Shown: piece by piece, positions 55,441 to 64,000 of the stretch
Position numbering within the stretch: the first letter of the stretch is position 1
Layout: each line of letters starts with the position of its first letter
From: Rhea pennata
Lineage: Eukaryota; Chordata; Aves; Rheiformes; Rheidae
Reading direction: 5' to 3'
Assembly (NCBI RefSeq): GCF_028389875.1
Contig: NC_084702.1
Location: forward strand, 60,800,553 to 60,864,552
Length of the DNA: 64,000 bases
Notes under the pieces: generated by a model
Database searches by the model: none
What the model was told of the DNA's origin: nothing
What the model saw: only the letters and a program-made list of their open reading frames with translations
Program-made: the position numbers and the translations under genes

Positions 55441-57854
55441 TGTAGAGCAAGGCATTTTTGCTTCTTCCTTCAACTCTGCTATGGCTTACTTCAGTTCTCT
55501 ACCTATGGATGATAACAGTTTTACTGTAGCTTTCATGCAGCTACAGCAGTCTAAGAAAGGGCATAATCATTGATGTAAACAGTGTAGTAAAACAAGGGAG
55601 CCAGACTGTAGAAAAGGCTTCCCAAAGATGTACACAGAAGACAGCCAGCCACACATGGAACTTGAGCACTTCTTTTCCTACCTCTTCCATTTTCTGAGCA
55701 AAAATCTTGTGAGTTAATAATGCATCTGGTGGTTCCATATTGTACATAAGCTTGTAGCCATATACAAAAGGTAGAATACAATTTTGGATTGACAGTCCCA
55801 GCTCACATATCAGCTAATGCAGTCCTGCATGATTTTAAGTGTACCAATGAAACATGTAAACACCTTTTGAGTTATCCAAATTCACAACTTGAGTTTGGAC
55901 TCTTGTTTACAAAGTGACACTTAGTCCTTCAAATAAAATGTATGAAAGTAATTAGTAATATTTGCTTATCATTATTTACAACAACTCATTTCCCTCTTTG
56001 TACATAGAAAATTAAAACGATGTCATTGCTTAGCTGAAAATTTCCTTTCTCTGTGCAGTAACAAATGCAAAGATCTCTTAGAATGGTTACTTCAGCCCTC
56101 TTGCAGCTTAGGGCAAAACCACATTGGCAGAAGGACAATATCCTGTCTCTGATGGCTATGAAGCCTCTCTGAACTCGACCTGAATATGAACTTGTACAAA
56201 AGGAACCTCTGTGCAGTGACAGGAACTTGAAAACAGAATGCAATTACGTAAGATGTTTAAAATAAGTTGGGAAGCATATTTGAATGAGATCAGCATTCCA
56301 AGTAGTCCCTAAAAAGAATGGATATTTGTATCTCTGTTCACAGTAATTCTTTTTTTATGACTGATCATCTGGATTTTCTATTAAGCTTCCTGCAATCTTG
56401 AGACCTTGTACCTGATAGCAATCCTTCTTACCTGCCTTTTGGGGCAAAGTTGGCCTTGGCATCCCGCACAGATCTTCTAAACTTTAAATGCTTTGATATT
56501 GGCTTTAGGAAGTTTGTATAGGATATCAAGGGATGTGTTAAAAGAATTGCATCATGGAAGGGCCCCTGTGTTCTCCTGTCCAGTGTTAAAGAAGCTAATA
56601 AATTGAGTGGTCTTAAGAAGTCAACAGAAAGAAGAGTGCCAGTAGTTTCCTGAAGGTAGTAGGTAGCATTGGTCTCATGGTTGTGGCACTGACCGTAATG
56701 GAACTGCACTGACTGCTGCCTTTGGTAGCAGTAACTCCAGTGCTTAGTCTGTTTTCAGTTGAAGTGGATTTCCAGCTAGGCTGGCAAACAGGGTCAACAT
56801 TTACTAATAGGGAGATTCTTCACTTTGAAGAGTAGCTTTTCTCTGTGATATTCTCATCAGACTGCCTTGTGTGTTCTTTGTAGTTTCACCCGTCATTAAT
56901 ATGTCATTACCTCCTCATCCATTGAGGAATCAGATAGCTGGTTGATTGTACTTTAAAAAGAAAATACTCTAGAAATCTACAGCTAAGCAGAGCATTTGAT
57001 TTCTAGTTAAGTCTTATATTGTAGGCCTGAATCTCAGATGGAGTCAGGTCTCATGGTTCCATGCGTGGGGAACTCCAGTTTTGGATTTTGTGCTTCTAAG
57101 AACTATCTTTTCTTTGGGGTCCCCTCTGCAGTACAGACTCTACCCAGCAACTCTTACTGAGACAGGAGGTTCACAGTACAACTGTTGAGACCAGGGCTTA
57201 GCCTCTCAAGCCTCCAAATGATTTTGCCTTCTCGCCTGTTGTGCTGTAGTTTATCTTGCAGCAAAGTCACAAGAACAGGTCTTGCAAAGCAACTTCTTAA
57301 CATGCACTCCCTCAGCACAGTATTTGCTGGTGTACACACAACTACAGTTGACTATAATTTCCCCTTTTCTGGTAATTATCTGAAGAAACAAATGTTGGTC
57401 TCTGTCTTTGAAGGAGGTCTCTTTTCTGAAAGAGCCTAAGTCTTTTGAAAGCAGATTCAGTATCTTGTCTGCTACTTCTGATGAGATTTTCCCAGTATAT
57501 GCACCAAGTTTATGTCAGTGCTGCAACAACAGTCAGTTTTTTGTTGGTACTAATAGCAATGCAATTGCTCTAGCAGACTGAAAGTGTTCCTGATTGAGGT
57601 ACTCTTGAAGGCTGCTTCAGCTTCATACATATTTTCTTGCTCCTGCTACAAAATGGAGAGCCTAATCTGCACTTTAAATTACAATGAAATCATATCCACA
57701 AACTGGCAGTCATTCCCCAGACTATCACACCTTGCTTTTAACATATGGGCTGACTGACACAATCAGATCAAATGATTTTCCAGTCTTTTTGCTGTATTCG
57801 CTAGGCAGCATTTCTCATTTAAGATTCCTGTAGTGAGACTATCTCCAGCGATAG
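55441..57854. other. Intergenic stretch, no gene seen
   Basis: No recognisable element. Frames such as 56428-56709 minus (93 codons) are unassigned and probably chance. Confidence 0.6.
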
Positions 57855-57938
57855 CTCAGATTCTCATCTGGTGTAAATTATCATAGTTCCAGTCGACTTC
57901 AATGGATTTGATAATTTATACCAGCTGACGTTCTGCAT
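57855..57938. mobile_element. Palindromic MITE-like repeat remnant
   Basis: An imperfect palindrome. The left arm TCATCTGGTGTAAATTATCA (57864-57883) matches the reverse complement of the right arm (57909-57928) at 18 of 20 positions, with weaker pairing outward. The centre carries GACTTCAATGGA. The layout resembles a palindromic repeat that I recall as common in reptile and bird genomes (TGGTGTAAAT / ACTTCAATGG / ATTTACACCA), but I cannot name the family with certainty. Confidence 0.55.
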
Positions 57939-59138
57939 TTGAAAACCCTGTAATGAAAAGCAGCTGCTATTATAACTAACTTGAAAAATGATAACTGCCT
58001 GGTATGTGCCTGAATCTAGCTATCTTAATAGCTGTTACTCATCTGCCAGCAGACCACTGCATACTAGAGAATTAGAGAGCCCTGTGTCCTGGTAACTGGC
58101 ATTGTGTCCTGTATTTTATCAAAAATGAAAGTTGAACAGTGACTACCATAGTCCTTGACAGCAACTTTGCTGGGAGACCCAAAAAACCAACATTCCTTTG
58201 GCAAAGCCCATGAGTTTGGCTTAGCTAGAAGCTAGCTGTATCTTCATACTGACCATGAACATTGCACGTTGTTATATGATATTTTAGAGCAGCTACTTAG
58301 CTTTATCAGTTTATTGAGATTTACTTTTTATTTCCATATTTATCTTCAAGCCAGATGAACATTACTCAATATTTAGTATCTATTTGAACTTGTAAAGATT
58401 ATGAGATTGCATAGATATCAACTATCTATATCAAGAATATAGTAAGAATTTGTAAAATATTTTCAGAAAATATGATCTTTGACCTATTCCAGTGCATGGT
58501 ATTGCTAATAAAGTGTCTGTCACTGTAGGTTTGAAGAGAATGTGTCTTCTTTGTTTATAGTACTTGATTTACTGGAGTATGTTGTGCAGTTTTGCTTGTA
58601 AGAACTATTTGTACCATAAAGCATGAAACTGTTTCCCCAATTACTTTAAAATTTATATACAGTGTCTTTTAGTAACAACAGCACATAGCTCTGAACAGCT
58701 CTGAACATTCAGGCCTGGTCCAGGCAGGCTCTTTTGAGTGCTGCTCAGTAGGGACACCTTTAGTGAACGACAGAAGTTTCTGTCCATGTTCAAAAACCCT
58801 CCTCAGTAGGTCAGTGAGAAAGAAAAGGTTCATTCCAAATTGCTCCTCAGAAACCATCCTTACATTTTGCAAAGAGTTTACATCCATCTGGACCCAAAGG
58901 TAACTCTTTTCCTGGTATGCATAAGTTGAAGCACTGATAGATAACAAAATACTTTATTATAGGAAATTAGCTTTTCTGTTCTTTTCCTGCTACCCAAAGG
59001 TCATCTTCTACATCTCTAGAGCTTCATGTTTCCTCTGCTATAATCCCTTCTCCACACTACCCTAATACATACTTTAAGAAATCTAGCTAGCACGAAGCCC
59101 TAAACCCCCCATTTATGGTGGTGTTAGGTGCATGTTGC

Positions 59139-59156
59139 GGGGGGGGGGGGGGGGGG
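59139..59156. repeat. G18 homopolymer
   Basis: Read directly. Length may be uncertain, and the run could form a quadruplex. Confidence 0.9.
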
Positions 59157-60661
59157 AGCATTTTGACTTTTTCCTCCTTGATCAAATTCACTTAGAAATG
59201 TGTAAACAAGTATGAGTTATGACTCACCAATCCAAAGAAATTAGCTGTTTACTTAAGAGTGTTTACAATCCTAAATTGTGGGATATATTTTGATAACACG
59301 TCAGATCCTACTGCAGCAGAGGGATACTGGGTTAGTTGCTTTAGATAGCAGCTGTAGCAGCATCACCCAGGAGAGCCTGGCACATGCAAAAGAAAAACAT
59401 TTGCCCTTCACAAGCCTTTTGGAGGTGCAAACATAAGGATGACAAAAACGACCCTGTTGACCTTAGGTAAACAAACTCCATTAAGAACAGGAAAAGTGTC
59501 CTTATCTTTAGGGTAGTGACAAAACTTCATCAAGAACCTCCTCAAACTTACAGTTTTTTTGTCTTCTTCCCTGCCTCTCAGTGTCTTTACCCTTGACCAC
59601 TGTCCCCTTTTGGGTGACTCCTTTGTCTTACTGCAGAGGGAAGATGTCTTCTACCTTTGCCAAACTGTGGCTGCTTTTCAGCTCTTACATTCCTCACTCT
59701 TCTGCGAGGCTCACTGCTATTGTTCTGATCCTACGTAGGGGACTGTGTACAAAGTAATCACAGAAGGCAAGGGGAAGGGGAACAAAGACAAATAAATGCA
59801 TGGAGAACATCACCTCAGTGAGTCTGCAGTAAGCCTGAGGTATGTTTGAATTGGCCTGATAATCTTCTTCCCTTGGGAGTTTTATATTTTATATAAACTC
59901 AGAAAATAATCAGAAGTACAGCTATTTTTACATTTAGAGTTTACAATTTGTAAACATACTAAATATTTTGTTTATGCAACATGTATGTTTGAGTACAGCT
60001 TTACTTAAGAGAATTTTTCTCTACATGTGCTCTATAATATGCTGCTTATTTTTTACAGTGCTACTATAGATAGATATATGGTATGTGTTGATATGTTGAA
60101 ACAAATACAGCAGCACTTGTATTATCTGACATGCTGGCAAGTTGATTTGAATTTATTTGCAGCTAACCAAATTGCCATATCCAAAAACTGGTCTTAATTA
60201 TGGATATTCAATTTTGTAGGATTCCTATATTTGGTAGAATAAATAGACAGCTTCTTATGGCAGACAGAGATTTGGATGATAAAATATAAAATGAGATGCA
60301 GTATCATCAACTTCAAGTCAAGTGAAGTTATCTTCACACATTTACCTGAATACCTGTCCATGTAATTATAAGAGCTACTGAAACAGCCATTCCACCCAGC
60401 TGCTACCGTAGTCAGCACCAGCTCCTCCCACACAGCTAGTTTTGCAGCTAGTCCCTCTTTTGTTTAAAATTAGCTTGGGTGTAATCAAATGCTTCACTAT
60501 TCTCATCAAAAGTCTTATAAAAACTGTGCCAAAACAATTTTACCAAGCTATGAGATTTTATTCTGTTCTGGGTCTCTTTCAGGCCAATAGTGGAAATACA
60601 AAACACAAACTTGGAAAGAGCAAGTTGGCAGCAAGGGTCTTGGAGGCAAGTCAGGAGGAAG

Positions 60662-60685
60662 AAAAAAAAAAAAAAAAAAAAAAAA
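60662..60685. repeat. A24 homopolymer
   Basis: Read directly. It creates the lysine run in an otherwise unremarkable plus-strand frame at 60442-60927. Confidence 0.9.
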
Positions 60686-63600
60686 GATCGCTGGCCCTCC
60701 CTGGCCCATCTTTCTACCTTTCTTCCTTTTCTGAATCAATTATGTCATGCGTCAACATGTCATCTGATTTACTTGATTTTGTTATTCCTCCTTGCCACCT
60801 GACATCCTTCTCTGTCCAGTCTTCCCTCCACAGCTATGGAGCCTTATTCCTACCCTCTTCTAGTGTTTTAATTTTGTGTCAGCTCTCGTTTATGCTGCCT
60901 TTAAAAAGTAGAGAAATAACAACCTAAGCAAAACGACAATCTTACTGTTCGTGCTTTCCTTGTGATCCTGCTGTTCTCTGTTCTGGCATACACAACTTAA
61001 TCTTGGGTTAGCCTTCAAAGTTTGTCAACTATGTTTTGTCAGCCATGCTCAGCACTGCTGTTGGAACAGTTTATATCTCGAGTCTAGAATAACACCATTT
61101 GCCTCAGTAACATTAGATCTCCTGAATGAATACTCACCTCACCTCTTCTAGTTTGAGCAGTCCCTAACACCAGCTCTTAGGACATATCCATGTCCTTTTG
61201 GTCAAAGGTTTAAGACTCAGAGAGGCTTAAATTCAAATTGATCCTTCTCTCTTTTAAGTAGCACTGTCATTTTAAAAAAAATGTGTAGGTCCCATCAGCC
61301 TGGGAATGGTATGTGAACATCAAGCAGCAAGACTTGGACACTGCCTTATCAGTGAGATGAAAAGAGCAAATAAACCCAGCTTCACAAGACCATAGCAGCT
61401 ATAATATCTCTGTCCAGGCCTGTTGTTGTGTATCCAGTAGAACAAGCAATCCAGTGCTTCCGTCAGCCTCACATCCAGCTGCCATCCAAAATGTACGCTG
61501 TATGACCCAAAATGTCACTACAGTTAAGGCCTGACAGAATGTGACATAAGAGCTACCTAATAATACAAAACTGATTCACTGAGAAATTGATATTGTAGGA
61601 AAATAATTTCCTGATTTAAAAAAAATCTGCCTCATGGAAGGTTTTTATGCTTATTTCTAAGTAATACAGAGTATCTAGTATACTGTAGGTACATAGTATA
61701 TCTACCTATTCCAGTACCAGACACAGCACAGGAAATGCAGACAACCTTCTCATAAGGCAAATGCATCCATTAGATAGTGGAGCTTTGGTGCAGTAACATG
61801 GACCTTTATACAGAATGAGAACATTCACAGCTTGCTTTGTATATGGGTGTGAATGCTCTCATCACTCATAAAAGTTCATATATTTTAGAAATCCTACTAA
61901 GCTCTCTGCTTTAGAAGCAAAGAGTTCTTTGCTCCCTCTCACTTTGTGGAAGTGAACTCCAACCACTAAAACCTCTCTTTCATATACAGCGTGCATTTCC
62001 CTTAGTAAGTTTTCTATTTGTTGTCCTTTTGGTTTCACCATGTGCTTCCTCCTTCTTGTATCACAAAATAGTAAGTAAAAGAGGCTCATTTCTCTCCTCC
62101 ATAATTGTTTTTATATAGTACACAAATTTCTGTTGTATCTCAGATCTGTCTCCTTCTAAGCATCAAATTGTTTTCTATCTCTTTATACACAAGCATCAGA
62201 CTCTAGTAATTTCTAGAACCCCTATATTTCTATCAGGCTTTTTAATCTTGATAGATTTTGTTTTTACTTTTTTACTTTAAAGCAGGTAAAAAGAGAATTG
62301 AGCATATTATTTCAGGTGAGGACACTCTTAGAAAAAAGCATAAAACCTTCCACACATTATCTGATCAACACACTTAACAGCTAGCTCTTATCTAGGGAGC
62401 TGGTTTTATTATTAGGATTCACCTGACTTCAAGCAGGCACAATTAAAGAGCATAACAGGAGAAATCAAGCTGAATTGACCTATACACTTATTTTTTAATT
62501 AATTTTAAAGTACATTTTCAATTTTTAAAAATGATTGGTCTGAGAACAGCAGAATAAATAACCCATATTACAAAAATTCAAATCATTTGAATTGTTAAAT
62601 GTTTTCTGTAGAAAGTCATAATTGGCTAAAACATTTTAGCATACAAGAATATAAGGACTGACTTTTCTGTTATTTATAACACTTCTTTTTTTCCTCATAA
62701 TACAACAGATTTGTGTGCACATGTAAATTTGTGTAGTTGTACTATTCCTTGCTAACATTTAGCCATGCATACATATACATCTGAATCAGTATAATAACTG
62801 AACACATTTTGCAGAGGTAACAGTATTTCATTTGAATTTAAATGTCTTGTTTTGAATAAGCAGTTGTATTATGGAGCTAAATCAGTCAGCTTAACAACAA
62901 AGGGCAGTATGCTGATGAATTATGTATGTTATCTGCATTTTCTGCCTGCTGATAATTGACAGGTATCATGGCACCTTCTACAAACTTCCTGTAATTATAT
63001 GCCACATATCAAACACTGACTTATGTGTAATGGTCCCCCCCCCCCACACACACACAAATGTTTTTATGTTTTATTTAGAGCTTACAGCATTTTTACATTT
63101 TATGTTTCTCTTACTCTGGTTTCCAAGCTGTTTTGCCACTCAACCATTCAACAATGTTAAATTAATAAGATTTCTTCAGCGTTAGTTTGTCAGAGTCACT
63201 CATCCAAGCTTTGTTCCATACTTTTTATTTGTTTTATTTGAAAACATTTAGTAAAGATAAACCAAAGAAATTTTTCCTTTTAATTGTCTAAGAGAACTAA
63301 CTTGCTGTTTCAAGACTTGTAGTAAAATAGATAGTTCAGTCTTTGCTATCAGGTTCCTGTCTTTAATAATAGATATATTTTAGACATTACATAGCTGGTT
63401 AGTTAAGTTAAAAAAAATGTCTTAACAGAGCTGATTAAATAGCTAGTTCCTTCTTGGTAGTATATATTTAATTGAGAGGAACTCCACCATAGCAAGGACA
63501 CATTAACTGGGTAGCTCCGCAACCAGACTCATTAGATGCAATGCTTACTGATTAAATTTAACCACTACTGGGTATCTTAGCACACGGTCCAGAATTACTT

Positions 63601-64000
63601 TTCTTTTAATTCAGTGTTCTGCTCCTTGGAAGGAAATTAATTTTACTGAGAATTATTTTAATAAGCCTGTGGTAATAAAGGTATAATTAAAAAGGAGTCT
63701 TTTAGTTACCTTAAAGGGCTTTTTACTTATAGCCTTAATATACCCAAATTTAGATTTTAATCCAAAAACCTACATTCAGTAAATGATATGCCTAGTTTAT
63801 GTAAAACAGCAGGACTAATATATACTACAGAACAGTTACTTACTTTCTATTATCTCATCCTTGACAGTATTCACATGAAATAAAACCCAACATTCACAGA
63901 AAGAGATTGTGCATAAAGAAAATTAGATAAATACCTATTTTTCCCCACTAATTTAGACTTCATTTGTCAACTTCTTCTCTAGAAACCAAAGCTTATACTC

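Larger units (their letters stand above)
57939..64000. other. Intergenic stretch to window end, no gene seen
   Basis: Holds G18 at 59139-59156, A24 at 60662-60685 and C11 followed by a short (CA)n at 63035-63055. No coding or RNA gene recognised. SMIM15, expected somewhere upstream of ZSWIM6 from human gene order, was not seen. Confidence 0.6.

Noticed and set aside
60442..60927. 161-codon plus-strand frame
   Set aside because: Runs through an A24 tract. No domain.
43361..64000. SMIM15 expected upstream of ZSWIM6
   Set aside because: No single-exon frame resembling the small membrane protein was found in the window. It probably lies further right.

Overview
This window reads as nuclear DNA of an amniote vertebrate, most likely a bird. 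It is AT-rich, gene-poor and repeat-poor. It has one large CpG island, a single recognisable coding exon, a worn CR1/L3-type LINE tail, a worn palindromic repeat, and no sign of mammalian SINEs or L1. It has no bacterial operons, CRISPR arrays, tRNA or rRNA genes, and I recognise no intact mobile element.

The one gene I can name is ZSWIM6 (zinc finger SWIM-type containing 6), on the minus strand. Its first coding exon runs from the ATG at 42311 down to a consensus splice donor at 41794/41795. It encodes 172 residues plus one base of a split glycine codon. The SWIM zinc finger and the rest of the protein lie in later exons, which I do not see here. The 41.8 kb to the left is therefore read as part of intron 1, with downstream exons beyond the left edge.

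Layout. 1-41794 is intron 1: AT-rich, with homopolymers, microsatellites, small palindromes and four GC/CpG-rich patches (about 3.7, 9.0-9.5, 10.1 and 38.2-38.7 kb) that could be enhancers or alternative promoters. About 40660-43360 is the ZSWIM6 CpG island, with the exon inside it. The upstream flank (42312-42745) carries an ETS site, TATA-like AT elements, an octamer ATGCAAAT, GC boxes and a CRE-like site. On its right shoulder, plus-strand splice-like signals suggest a possible divergent transcript. From 43360 to 64000 is intergenic sequence upstream of ZSWIM6. It contains a (TA)n tract, a 16-bp POU-like palindrome, a CR1/L3 remnant at about 54.96-55.44 kb, and a palindromic repeat at about 57.86 kb. 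SMIM15, the neighbour expected from human gene order, was not found.

Apart from ZSWIM6, the open reading frames look like chance ORFs or, inside the CpG island, like by-products of GC-rich sequence lacking stop codons. I did not find a convincing new biological system. The best leads are the possible divergent spliced transcript, the intronic CpG islands, and the shorter Gly/Ala-rich N-terminus of ZSWIM6.
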